Below, in pieces: positions 17,552 through 26,427 of a stretch of DNA of 64,000 nucleotides. Source of the stretch: Nocardia yamanashiensis NBRC 100130 (GTDB taxonomy: Bacteria; Actinomycetota; Actinomycetes; Mycobacteriales; Mycobacteriaceae). A program made the translations under genes and the position numbers. The stretch spans positions 124,001-188,000 of the forward strand of contig NZ_BDCD01000020.1 of assembly GCF_001613325.1 (NCBI RefSeq), in the 5' to 3' direction. The notes beneath the pieces were generated by a model. The model worked only from the letters and a program-made list of their open reading frames with translations, ran no database searches and was not told where the DNA came from. Within the stretch, counting starts at the first letter, position 1, and every line of letters starts with the position of its first letter.

Positions 17552-19032
17552 TGCGGTCTCCCGATGTCCTTCTCGTCCAGGGCCTGCACCGCCGCCGCGA
17601 AGCTGCGGCCGCGGTGCGTGTAGTCGGCGAACATGTCCAACGAGGCCGCGGCCGGAGCCAGCAGCACGGTGTCGCCGCGAGTGGCGTATCCTGCGGCCAC
17701 GCGCACGGCGCGGGCCATCACCGCTTCGGGTTCGACTTCGGTGAAGGGATCACCCATCCGAGCATCGTCCCCCGAATTCAGCTCCACCACGGGGACATCC
17801 GGCGCGTGTCGCGCGAGTGCGGCGGCGATCACGGCGGCGTCCGCGCCGAAGAGCACGGCGGCGACGAGATGCTCGCGCACCTCTTCGACGAGGTCTTCCA
17901 CGCCCGCGCCCTTGAGCTGTCCGCCCGCCACCCAGATCACCGACTGGTGCGCCAGGATCGAGGAACGGGCGGCGTGCGGGTTGGTGGCCTTGGAGTCGTC
18001 GACGAATTCGACGCCGGCGAGTTCGCGCACGAAGGCGGCGCGATGCGGGCCGACCTTGTGCTCCTGCAGCCCCTCTTTCACGAACTGCGGGGCCACGTCG
18101 ATGGAGCGGGTGAGCGCGGCGGCGGCCAGGGCGTCGGCCACACCGGCCGGACCCTGCGGGCTGATATCGCCGGTCTCGGCCAGGATGGCGGCCTTGGTGA
18201 AGGCGCGATCCAGCAGCTTGCCGTCCACCACGCCCAGTTCGCCGTCAGCGGGCACGCCGATGCGGAAACCGACCGTGCGGCGCGCCTTGGACTTACGCGC
18301 CAGCGCGGCGGCCACCTGATCGTCGAGGCCGACGACGCCGACGCGACCGGTCAGCGCCCGGGCCTTGGCGGCGGCGTAGGCGTCCAGCCCGCCGTGCCAA
18401 TCCAGGTGATCCTCGGCCACATTCAGCACCACGCCCGCTTCCGGGCGCACCGACGGCGCCCAGTGCAGCTGGAACGAGGACAGTTCCACGGCCAGCACCT
18501 GCGGTCCGGGATTGCGGCGCAGCGCGTCCAGGATGGGCAGCCCGATATTGCCGCAGGCCACGCTGGGAATCCCGGCCGCACGCAGAATCGAGTGCGTCAT
18601 CTGGGTGGTGGTGGTCTTGCCGTTGGTGCCGGTGATCACCAGCCACTTGCGGACCGGCCCGTAGATGCGCGCCTGATCCACCCACCACGCGAATTCCACG
18701 TCACCCCAGACCGGAATGCCCTCGGTGACGGCGGAAACCAGCACCGGCGAATCCGGCCGCCAGCCCGGGCTGGTGATGACCAGCGCGAAGCGTTGCAGCG
18801 CATCGGGTTCCAGCAGGTCCTGGGCGGTGGCGGTGGCCAGCCCGAGTTCGGCGGCCTCGGCCAGGGCCTTGCCGCCGCCGTCGGTCACCACCGGGCGCGC
18901 GCCGATGTCCTGGAGCGGCTCGATCAGCGAGCGCCCGGAAACACCCCAGCCGGCCACGAGAACATCACGGCCGCGCAGGAATTCGAGCATGGGTCCCGGC
19001 GAACGCAGGACCCGCGGAGCATGTTCGACCAT
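17548..19032 (-). CDS. murD: UDP-N-acetylmuramoyl-L-alanine--D-glutamate ligase MurD
   Basis: A 494-residue cytosolic ligase adding D-Glu to UDP-MurNAc-L-Ala. The N-terminal Rossmann motif is VLVAGWGVSGRSL, the P-loop is VITGTNGKTTTTQMT (near residue 125), and later come NVAEDHLDWHGG, FVDDSKATNPHA and GGQLKGAG. Start ATG 19030-19032 lies seven bases from the mraY stop, and the 3' end overlaps ftsW. Confidence 0.97.
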   Translation of the reverse strand: MVEHAPRVLRSPGPMLEFLRGRDVLVAGWGVSGRSLIEPLQDIGARPVVTDGGGKALAEAAELGLATATAQDLLEPDALQRFALVITSPGWRPDSPVLVSAVTEGIPVWGDVEFAWWVDQARIYGPVRKWLVITGTNGKTTTTQMTHSILRAAGIPSVACGNIGLPILDALRRNPGPQVLAVELSSFQLHWAPSVRPEAGVVLNVAEDHLDWHGGLDAYAAAKARALTGRVGVVGLDDQVAAALARKSKARRTVGFRIGVPADGELGVVDGKLLDRAFTKAAILAETGDISPQGPAGVADALAAAALTRSIDVAPQFVKEGLQEHKVGPHRAAFVRELAGVEFVDDSKATNPHAARSSILAHQSVIWVAGGQLKGAGVEDLVEEVREHLVAAVLFGADAAVIAAALARHAPDVPVVELNSGDDARMGDPFTEVEPEAVMARAVRVAAGYATRGDTVLLAPAAASLDMFADYTHRGRSFAAAVQALDEKDIGRPQ

Positions 19033-19039
19033 CGTCCTA

Positions 19040-20116
19040 TCACCCGACCGCTGAGAGGTATTCGCTGTAGAACAGGCCCAGGCCGATCGCCGATGCCATA
19101 CCGGCCAGCAACCAGAACCTGATGATCACCGTGGTTTCGGCCCAGCCACTTAACTCGAAGTGGTGGTGGAAGGGCGCCATCTTGAACAATCGATTGCGGG
19201 TGGTCCGGAACACCGCCACCTGCAGGATCACCGACGCGGCCTCGGCCACGAACAGCGCGCCGATCACGATCATCAGCAGTTCGGTGCGGGTGGTGATGGA
19301 CAGGCCCGCGAGCAGACCGCCCAGCGCGAGGGAACCGGTATCGCCCATGAAGATCTTGGCGGGCGCGGCATTCCACCATAGGAAGCCGATACACGCGGCG
19401 CCGCCCGCGGCGCACACCAGCGCCAGGTCCAGCGGATCGCGCACGTTGTAGCAGCCGCCGGCCACGTGGGTGGAGCAGGCATTGCGCCACTGCCAGAAGG
19501 TGATGATCATGTACGCGCCCAGCACCAGGCTCATCGAACCGGCGGCCAGGCCGTCCAAGCCGTCGGTGAGGTTGACCGCGTTGGACCAGGCCACCACGAC
19601 CAGCGACACGAACAGCAGGAAGATGATCACGCCCATGGACAGGGTGGTGATATCGCGGGCGTAGGACAGCTTCCGGCTCGCGGGGGTGAGCCCGTCCGCG
19701 TTCCGGAATTGCAGCGCCAGCACACCGAAGATGATGGCCGAACCCAGCTGGCCGATGTACTTGCCCGCCGCGGTCAGGCCCAGATTGCGCTGCTTGCGCA
19801 GCTTGATCATGTCGTCCAGGAAGCCGACGCCGCCCAGCGCGGTGGCCAGGCCCATCACCAGCAGACCCGAGGCCGAGGGGCCGGGCTCGCCGTAGCTCAT
19901 CGAGATCAGGTGCGAGCCCAGGTAACCCGCCCACATACCGGCCAGGATGGCCACGCCGCCCATGGTCGGGGTGCCGCGCTTGGCCTTGTGGCTCTCCGGG
20001 CCGTCGACCCGGATCTCCTGGCCGAAGCCCTGTTTGGCGAAGTAGCTGATCACGGCGGGCGTGAGCAGAATCGAAACGGCCAGCGCGATCGCGGCCGAGA
20101 GCAGAATCTGGGTCAT
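19040..20116 (-). CDS. mraY: Phospho-N-acetylmuramoyl-pentapeptide-transferase MraY
   Basis: A 358-residue integral membrane enzyme that makes lipid I from UDP-MurNAc-pentapeptide and decaprenyl phosphate. About ten helices. The Asp motifs are visible: GFLDDMIKLRKQRN and AVNLTDGLDGLAAG, then FMGDTGSLALGG and the His-rich loop PFHHHFELSGWAET. Start MTQILLSAAIAL (ATG 20116) overlaps the murF stop as ATGA; the longer frame upstream lacks MraY character. Confidence 0.97.
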   Translation of the reverse strand: MTQILLSAAIALAVSILLTPAVISYFAKQGFGQEIRVDGPESHKAKRGTPTMGGVAILAGMWAGYLGSHLISMSYGEPGPSASGLLVMGLATALGGVGFLDDMIKLRKQRNLGLTAAGKYIGQLGSAIIFGVLALQFRNADGLTPASRKLSYARDITTLSMGVIIFLLFVSLVVVAWSNAVNLTDGLDGLAAGSMSLVLGAYMIITFWQWRNACSTHVAGGCYNVRDPLDLALVCAAGGAACIGFLWWNAAPAKIFMGDTGSLALGGLLAGLSITTRTELLMIVIGALFVAEAASVILQVAVFRTTRNRLFKMAPFHHHFELSGWAETTVIIRFWLLAGMASAIGLGLFYSEYLSAVG

Positions 20117-21594
20117 CGGGCGGCCTCCTGCTCCGCACCGGTCAAATGTTCGGCGACCGCCCACAGTCCAACGGACTTGGAGGCTTTCACCAGCACCACG
20201 TCACCGGGTTCGAGTTCTTCGTCGAGCAGTTCGATGGCGGACGCGATATCCGGCACGTGGACGGCTTCGTCGCCCCACGAGCCTTCCTGCACGGTGCCTT
20301 GGAAGAGGGCGCGCACGGGACGGCCGGCGCCGACGACGACCACGCGGTCGACATCCAGGCGCACGGCCAGGCGGCCGATCTTGTCGTGTTCGAGGACGGA
20401 TTCGTCGCCGAGTTCGCCCATTTCGCCGAGCACGGCCCAGCTGCGGCGCGGTTCGGTACCGGCCTTGGACATGGTGACCAGCGCCTTGAGGGCGGCGCGC
20501 ACCGAATCCGGGTTGGCGTTGTAGGAGTCGTTGACGACGGTGACGCCGTCGGCGCGGGTTCGCACGTCCATGCGGCGCGCGGAGACCGGCTTGGCGCCGG
20601 CCAGGGCGGCGGCCACGGTGGCGAGATCCGCGCCCTGGTCGATGGCGACCGCGGCGGCGGAGAGGGCATTGCCGACCTGGTGTTCGCCGTGCACGGCCAG
20701 CTGAACCGCGATGGATTCGCCGTTGGCGTGCAAGGTGAATCGCGCGCGAGCCTGCTCGTCCAGGGTGACGTCGGTGGCGCGGATATCGGCGTTGGCGGCC
20801 AGACCGACGGTGACCACGCGGGCCTTCGTTCGCTCGGCCATCTTGGCGACCAGGTGATCGTCGAGGTTCAGCACCGCCAGGCCGTCGGCCGGAAGGGCTT
20901 CCACCAGTTCGCCTTTGGTCTGCGCGATCACCTCCTGGCTGCCGAACTCGCCCAGGTGCGCGGTGCCCACGTTCAGCACCACACCGGCGCGCGGCGGCGC
21001 GATCTCGGTGAGCGCCTTGATGTTTCCGGGTGCGCGGGCCGACAGCTCCAGCACCAGGAACTTGGTCTCGGCATCGGCGCGCAGGGCCGTCCACGGATGG
21101 CCCAGCTCGTTGTTGAACGAGCCCGGCGGGGCCACCACGGGTCCCAGCGGGGCCAGTACAGCCGCGAGCAGATCCTTGGTGGAGGTCTTACCGGAGGATC
21201 CGGTCACGCCGACCACGGTCAGGCCGCCGGCCACCAGGCGGTCCACGCTCGCGCGGGCCAGCTTGGCGAGCGCTTCCAGGACCGCGGCCCCGGAACCATC
21301 GGTATCGGCGGCCAGCGCGATGGCGCGGCTGGCGTGCGGGCGCGGCGCGACCACCACGGCGGGCACCCCGACCGGGCGCGCGGCCAGCACCGCCACCGCG
21401 CCCTGTTCGATCGCCTTGGCCGCGAACTCGTGGCCGTCGACGCGTTCCCCCGGCAGCGCCAGGAACAGATCACCGGAACCCACACGGCGCGAATCGAATT
21501 CGGCCTGTCCGGTGACCTTCGCCTCGGGGTCGGGGACGTCGTGCAGCGTGCCGCCCACGACCTCCGCGAGCTCCCGCAGAGTCATCTCGATCAT
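20113..21594 (-). CDS. murF: UDP-MurNAc-tripeptide--D-Ala-D-Ala ligase MurF
   Basis: A 493-residue ligase that completes the cytoplasmic pentapeptide precursor. The N-terminal substrate-binding domain (MTLRELAEVVGG, FDSRRVGSGDLFLALPGE) is followed by the P-loop VVGVTGSSGKTSTKDLL, and NDSYNANPDSVRAAL lies near residue 345. The ATG start overlaps the murE stop (ATGA, 21591-21594). The order murE-murF-mraY-murD matches all mycobacteria. Confidence 0.97.
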   Translation of the reverse strand: MIEMTLRELAEVVGGTLHDVPDPEAKVTGQAEFDSRRVGSGDLFLALPGERVDGHEFAAKAIEQGAVAVLAARPVGVPAVVVAPRPHASRAIALAADTDGSGAAVLEALAKLARASVDRLVAGGLTVVGVTGSSGKTSTKDLLAAVLAPLGPVVAPPGSFNNELGHPWTALRADAETKFLVLELSARAPGNIKALTEIAPPRAGVVLNVGTAHLGEFGSQEVIAQTKGELVEALPADGLAVLNLDDHLVAKMAERTKARVVTVGLAANADIRATDVTLDEQARARFTLHANGESIAVQLAVHGEHQVGNALSAAAVAIDQGADLATVAAALAGAKPVSARRMDVRTRADGVTVVNDSYNANPDSVRAALKALVTMSKAGTEPRRSWAVLGEMGELGDESVLEHDKIGRLAVRLDVDRVVVVGAGRPVRALFQGTVQEGSWGDEAVHVPDIASAIELLDEELEPGDVVLVKASKSVGLWAVAEHLTGAEQEAAR

Positions 21595-23309
21595 GAATGC
21601 GTCAGGTCCCTCGTCTTTCGCGACAGGGCTGCCACGAGCACCTCGCGGTCGTCGAACGGATACTTCACGCCTGAAATCTCCTGCCCTGTCTCATGTCCCT
21701 TGCCCGCGACCAGCACCACGTCACCGGGGCGGGCCCAGTCGACGGCGGTTTCGATCGCGGCGGCCCGATCCCCGACTTCCCGGACCTCCCCGCGCTCGCC
21801 GTCCGGGAGCTCGACGGCCCCGGACCGGACCGCGGCGCGAATGCTCGCCGGATCCTCGCTGCGCGGATTGTCGTCGGTGATGATCAGCAGGTCCGCTCCG
21901 CGCGCCGCGGCCGCGCCCATCAAAGGACGCTTCCCGGCATCGCGGTCGCCGCCCGCGCCGACCACCACCGCCAACCTCCCCTCCCCCTTCTCCGTGAGCA
22001 ACGCACGCAGCGTGGCCACGACCGATTCGATCGCGGCCGGCTTGTGCGCGTAATCCACCACGGCCAGAAAATCCTGCCCCTGGTCCACCCGCTGCATGCG
22101 ACCGGGCACGTCGACCGCGCCCAGCGCCGCCGCAGCGGAAGTCTCGTCCACGCCCGCCGCCGCGCACACGGCGACGGCCAGCAGGCCGTTGGCGATGTTG
22201 TACGCCCCCGGCAGCCGCAGGCGCACATCCACCTTGCCGTGCGGGCCCGCGGCGGTGAACTCCTGGGTGCCGCCGGGCCCCTCGGCCGATGCGGTGACGG
22301 TCCAATCAGCCTGTGCGCCAACAGTAGTCGCAACGGTCAGCAGCCGGCGCGGTGCCTCCCCGGCGGCGGGATCGGCCGCGGTCGGCAAGGCGGCGTCGGA
22401 CGGCAGATCGCCGGCGATCTCCCCGGCCAGGCGGCGGCCCCACTGATCGTCCACGCAGATCACCGAGGTGCGCGCGGCCACCGACGGGCGGGGCGAGGCG
22501 GCGCTGTCCGGGCCATCGGGGATGAAGAGGCGGCGCTTGGCGGCGAAGTAGTCCTCGAAGTCGGAGTGGAAGTCGAGGTGATCCTGCGAGAGGTTGGTGA
22601 ACGCGCCGACGGTGAAGTCCACGCCGTCCACCCGGCCCAGTGCGAGGGCGTGGCTGGAGACCTCCATGACCACGGCGTCCACGCCCTGCTCGACCATGAG
22701 CGCGAACATGGCGTGCAGTTGCGGGGCCTCGGGGGTGGTGAGCGCCGAGGGCACCCGGACCCCGCCGATACGGGTCTCGATGGTGCCGATGAGCGCGGTG
22801 CGCAGCCCGGCGGCGGCCAGCCCGGCCTCGACCAGGTACGACGTGGTGGTCTTGCCCGAGGTGCCGGTGATGCCCACGATGCGCAGTTTGCGAGAGGGAT
22901 CACCGTAAAGAGCGGAGGACAACTCGCCGAGCACCGCGCGCGGCGTGTCGTGCACCAGCACCGGCACGCCGAGTTCGCCGGCGATCTCGGCGCCGGCCGG
23001 ATCGGTGAACACCGCGACCGCACCGCGCGCCACCGCATCGCGGGCGAACCGCGCGCCGTGGGCCTTCGCGCCCGCCAGTCCGGCGAACAGGTCACCCGGC
23101 CGAACCGCGTTGGAACGCTGCTCGATACCGGTGACCACCACCTCCTCCCACGCTGTCACCTGCGACGACGCGAGGCGGGCTCCCGTCAGCTCGGCCACCG
23201 TGGGCAAGCCGGTCGGCTGCGGGGTGGCGGGCCGGAGCACCTGCGGCTCGCTCGAGTTTCCGCGGGGCGACTCTGCCGAATCTCCGCGGGGCGGCGACTG
23301 CGCGGGCAC
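21591..23309 (-). CDS. murE: UDP-MurNAc-L-Ala-D-Glu--meso-DAP ligase MurE
   Basis: A 572-residue ligase. The P-loop is VGITGTSGKTTTSYLV, and the substrate-specificity motif is TDDNPRSEDPA, whose DNPR signature indicates meso-diaminopimelate rather than lysine, as expected for Nocardia-type walls. The first 40 residues form a Ser/Pro-rich extension with a repeated SPRG unit, ahead of the domain start VAELTGARL. The GTG start at 23309 follows GAGAGGAG. 169 bases separate it from ftsI, so a minor promoter is possible there. Confidence 0.96.
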   Translation of the reverse strand: MPAQSPPRGDSAESPRGNSSEPQVLRPATPQPTGLPTVAELTGARLASSQVTAWEEVVVTGIEQRSNAVRPGDLFAGLAGAKAHGARFARDAVARGAVAVFTDPAGAEIAGELGVPVLVHDTPRAVLGELSSALYGDPSRKLRIVGITGTSGKTTTSYLVEAGLAAAGLRTALIGTIETRIGGVRVPSALTTPEAPQLHAMFALMVEQGVDAVVMEVSSHALALGRVDGVDFTVGAFTNLSQDHLDFHSDFEDYFAAKRRLFIPDGPDSAASPRPSVAARTSVICVDDQWGRRLAGEIAGDLPSDAALPTAADPAAGEAPRRLLTVATTVGAQADWTVTASAEGPGGTQEFTAAGPHGKVDVRLRLPGAYNIANGLLAVAVCAAAGVDETSAAAALGAVDVPGRMQRVDQGQDFLAVVDYAHKPAAIESVVATLRALLTEKGEGRLAVVVGAGGDRDAGKRPLMGAAAARGADLLIITDDNPRSEDPASIRAAVRSGAVELPDGERGEVREVGDRAAAIETAVDWARPGDVVLVAGKGHETGQEISGVKYPFDDREVLVAALSRKTRDLTHS

Positions 23310-23478
23310 GAAGCTCCTCTCCGGGATGGTGGTCTTATGCCGATTCCGAGTATTGGGACTCGGATCGACGTGTCAGGTTACCTGTGTTCGATCGCCGCGC
23401 AGTCGGCACGGCGCAGTTCGGTCGCCCGCCCGTCCCCACGGCGAGCGCGGCGGGGGTCACATCCATCGCCTACCTGCT

Positions 23479-25431
23479 CTAACTCGCCTGCAGAATCAGC
23501 TGTTTCGCGGGCGGCGACGGCGGCACCCGGTCCCGTTGCAAGGCCCAGGAGGCGATGCTGTGGAACAGCGGCGCGGCCGATCCGCCGCCGCTGCCGTCGG
23601 AGCTGCGCACCGGCGCGTCCAGCATCATGCCGATCACGTAGCGCGGATTGTCGGCGGGCGCCATCCCGGCGAAGGTGATCCAGTACCGATCGCTGGAATA
23701 GCAACGGCATTTGGCGTCGATCTGCTGCGCCGTACCGGTCTTTCCGGCCACCTGGTAGCCCTCGATGGCCGCCGGGCCGCCGGTGCCGGTCTGCACGCCG
23801 CGCGGGTCCTTCTGCACCACCGACTGGAACATCTGGCGCAGCGTGGCCGCGGTCTGCGGGCTGACCACCTTCACGCCCTCGGGCTGCTCCTCCTCGGTGC
23901 GGGCGCCGTCCGGGGCGATCTTGGCCTTGACGATGCGCGGCGGAATCCGCACCCCGTCATTGGCGATCGCCTGGTACATGGCGGTCATCTGCAGCGTGGT
24001 CATCGAAAGGCCCTGGCCGATGGGCAGGTTCGCGAAGGTGGAACCCGACCACTGGTCGCGGGTGGGCAGCACGCCCGCGCTCTCGCCCGGCAGGCCGACG
24101 CCGGTGCGCTGGCCCAGGCCGAACTTCTTGAGCATGTCGAAGTAGCGGTCCTCGCCGACCCGCTGGGCCAGCATCAGGGTGCCCACATTGGAGGACTTAC
24201 CGAAGACGCCGGTGGTGGTGTACGGAGCGACGCCGTGATCCCAGGCGTCGTGCACGGTGACGCCGCCGAGGGAGATGCTGCCCGGAACCTGGAGCACCTC
24301 ATCGGGATTGGTGAGCCCGTATTCGATGGCCGCGGCCGCGGTGACGATCTTGTTCACCGAACCGGGCTCGTACACCTCCTGCACCGACGGGTTGCCGAGG
24401 TCGGATTGCGACCAATACTGCGGTCCCAGTTTCGGATTGAAGGTGGAGTCGTTGGCCATGGCCAGCACCTGGCCGGTGTGCGCGTCCAGCACCACCGCCG
24501 AGGCGGCCTGCGCGCCGGAGAGCTCCTTGGCCTGCTGCACCTGCTGCTGCACGTAGTACTGCAGGTCCGAGTCGATGGTGAGTTCGACGCCGTTGCCGTT
24601 CACGGCGGGCTGGCGGTCGCGCCACGAACCCGGGATGACCGCGCCGTCGGAGCCGCGGTCGTAGGTCAGCGAACCGTCGGAACCGGCGAGGATGGCGTCC
24701 ATCGAGGACTCCAGGCCGATCTGCCCGTGCCCGTCCCAGCCGGTCGCGCCGATGATATTGGCGGCCAGCGAGCCGCCCGGATATTCGCGCAGCTCCTGCG
24801 GATCCGAGCCGACCTCCGGGAACTGCAGGCTGATATCCGAGGCGACCCGCGGATCGACATTGCGCACCAGGTAGACGAACGGCTCGTCACTGCGCAGCTT
24901 GGCCAGCACGTCCTTCTCGGGAGCCGCGGCGCCCAGCTTCTCGTGAATGTATTTGGCGATGGCCTGCAGCCGCGCGTCCGGTTCCGGTGCGGTCGGCTTC
25001 TTCTCGTGCGCGTCGGCCAGATCCTTGCGCACCTTCACCGGCTGAAAGGTCAGCTGTTTCGCCGAAATCGTGTAGGCCAGCGACTTCCCGTTGCGATCGG
25101 TGATGGTCCCGCGCGCCGCCACATCCGGCAGCCGCACGGTGCGCTGACTGGCCGCCTCCGCCGACAGCTTCGGCGCGGAAAAGCTCTGCACCCACAGCAA
25201 TTGAATGGCCGCCACCAGCAGCGCGACCAGCATGACCACCCGGCCCACCCCGAACCGGAACCGCGTCGCCCCGTCCATCCCCGGGGTGGGCCGCGGTCTC
25301 GACTGCCGTCCCGGCCCCGAACTCGCCCGGCCGGAACCGGCCCGGCCCCGCCCAGCGGCGGCCCGCACCCGTCCGGAATCCGTTCGGCCCCGGCCCGAGT
25401 CACGCCCGCGCGCGGCGCGGGACGGGCTCAC
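23479..25431 (-). CDS. ftsI: Penicillin-binding protein FtsI (PBP3, PbpB)
   Basis: A 650-residue septal class B transpeptidase. A basic, Arg/Pro-rich cytoplasmic tail (residues 1-60) precedes one transmembrane helix (GRVVMLVALLVAAIQLLWV). The PBP dimerisation domain (ARGTITDRNGKSLA) and the transpeptidase domain follow. Active-site motifs are SVNK in EPGSVNKIVTAAAA, SSN in FGKSSNVGTLML and KTG in VAGKTGTAQQIDA. It cross-links septal peptidoglycan with FtsW. The GTG start overlaps the stop of the FtsL-like gene (GTGA, 25428-25431). Confidence 0.96.
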   Translation of the reverse strand: MSPSRAARGRDSGRGRTDSGRVRAAAGRGRAGSGRASSGPGRQSRPRPTPGMDGATRFRFGVGRVVMLVALLVAAIQLLWVQSFSAPKLSAEAASQRTVRLPDVAARGTITDRNGKSLAYTISAKQLTFQPVKVRKDLADAHEKKPTAPEPDARLQAIAKYIHEKLGAAAPEKDVLAKLRSDEPFVYLVRNVDPRVASDISLQFPEVGSDPQELREYPGGSLAANIIGATGWDGHGQIGLESSMDAILAGSDGSLTYDRGSDGAVIPGSWRDRQPAVNGNGVELTIDSDLQYYVQQQVQQAKELSGAQAASAVVLDAHTGQVLAMANDSTFNPKLGPQYWSQSDLGNPSVQEVYEPGSVNKIVTAAAAIEYGLTNPDEVLQVPGSISLGGVTVHDAWDHGVAPYTTTGVFGKSSNVGTLMLAQRVGEDRYFDMLKKFGLGQRTGVGLPGESAGVLPTRDQWSGSTFANLPIGQGLSMTTLQMTAMYQAIANDGVRIPPRIVKAKIAPDGARTEEEQPEGVKVVSPQTAATLRQMFQSVVQKDPRGVQTGTGGPAAIEGYQVAGKTGTAQQIDAKCRCYSSDRYWITFAGMAPADNPRYVIGMMLDAPVRSSDGSGGGSAAPLFHSIASWALQRDRVPPSPPAKQLILQAS

Positions 25432-26303
25432 CGACCTGCTCCCGGCGCGGCCTGCACGGCCGGGTTCTGGGTGCCTGTGTCGGGTGCGCCGGCGTTCTGC
25501 CCGGCCCCGTTCTGCGCACCGGGAACCTGCGCCGCCGCGTTCTGCGTGCCGGGCGTCTGCCCGGCCTGGTTCTGCACACCGGCGTTCTGCGGACCGGGGT
25601 TCTGGCCACCCGTGTTCTGCGCGCCCGCGTTCTGGGCGGCGGGATTCCGGGTTCCGGCATTCTGCCCGGCCGGGTTCTGCTGTCCGGCAAGGTTTTGCGG
25701 GGCGGCGGGAGCGGCGGGGGTGGTGGGTGCGTTCGGGGTGGTGGTCACCGGGACCACACGCTCCCCTTGTGCCTGCGACAGTTTCGGTGCGGTCGAGGGC
25801 GCGGACGGGGTGGTGTTCAGAGGTGCGGCCGGGGAGCCCTGGGCGGGCGTCGGGGTGCCGACCACGATGACCTGGCCGTCGGGGCCGATCACCAGGCGCG
25901 CGGGATCCTTGGCCGGGATCATGCCGAGTTCGGCGGCGCGCTGGGCCAATTCGGGCGCGGAGTCGGCGGCTTCCACCTCACGCTGGAGCGCGGCCTTCTC
26001 ATCGGCGAGCTGGGTATTGTGCCGGCGCGCGGCGCCGAGCTGATAGCTGTCCTCGGTGGCGCGGGTGGTGAGCAGCAGCGTCATGGCCAGCCCGCAACCG
26101 AGCAGGGCGATGATGGTCGCCACGAAGTACATGCGCCCGCGCGGCATCGGATCCCCGGTGCGCCGCAGCATGGGCGGCAGTTCGGTACGGCCCGCACGGT
26201 TCTTGCGCTTGGCGTAAGCCCGCTGCGCCGCACCGGATTTCACCCGGTCCGCCGCTTGCACCCGGCGAGCCCCCCGGCCCGCCGCCTGCGTCCGGATCGT
26301 CAT
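25428..26303 (-). CDS. ftsL: FtsL-like divisome protein with QN-rich tail
   Basis: 291 residues at the ftsL position between rsmH and ftsI. A basic cytoplasmic part (1-55) precedes one transmembrane helix (about 57-80, MYFVATIIALLGCGLAMTLL). A short coiled coil follows (RRHNTQLADEKAALQREVEA), ending in PELAQRAAELGMIPAKDPA, the usual FtsL/septum-initiator end. Residues 145-202 are Pro/Thr-rich, and 203-284 are a five-residue QNxxG repeat, far beyond a normal FtsL (about 100-200 residues). The membrane and coil part identifies it; the tail is outside the membrane and its role is unknown. Confidence 0.85.
   Translation of the reverse strand: MTIRTQAAGRGARRVQAADRVKSGAAQRAYAKRKNRAGRTELPPMLRRTGDPMPRGRMYFVATIIALLGCGLAMTLLLTTRATEDSYQLGAARRHNTQLADEKAALQREVEAADSAPELAQRAAELGMIPAKDPARLVIGPDGQVIVVGTPTPAQGSPAAPLNTTPSAPSTAPKLSQAQGERVVPVTTTPNAPTTPAAPAAPQNLAGQQNPAGQNAGTRNPAAQNAGAQNTGGQNPGPQNAGVQNQAGQTPGTQNAAAQVPGAQNGAGQNAGAPDTGTQNPAVQAAPGAGR
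25452..25697 (-). repeat. 15-bp tandem coding repeat (QNxxG) in the ftsL-like gene
   Basis: About sixteen units of five residues, such as QNPAG, QNAGT, RNPAA, QNAGA and QNTGG, in positions 203-284 of the FtsL-like protein. On the plus strand it shows as recurring GTTCTGC every 15 bases. Units differ mainly at codons 3-5. The array codes for an uncharged, flexible extracytoplasmic tail and may vary in copy number between strains. Confidence 0.85.
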
Positions 26304-26427
26304 AGGGCGGCCCCGATCCCGGAGGGAACAGCGCCCCCGCTCCCCCTGGCCCGATCGGTCCCGGCCGCCTGCGCGCCGGTGTACCGGAGGAAGATCCCCT
26401 CCCGCAAACGAACTCGCGTCCGGAACC

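Noticed and set aside
22945..26043. 1032-residue plus-strand frame opposite murE, ftsI and ftsL
   Set aside because: It spans three well-supported minus-strand genes, and its C-terminal repeats are the reverse of the ftsL coding repeat.
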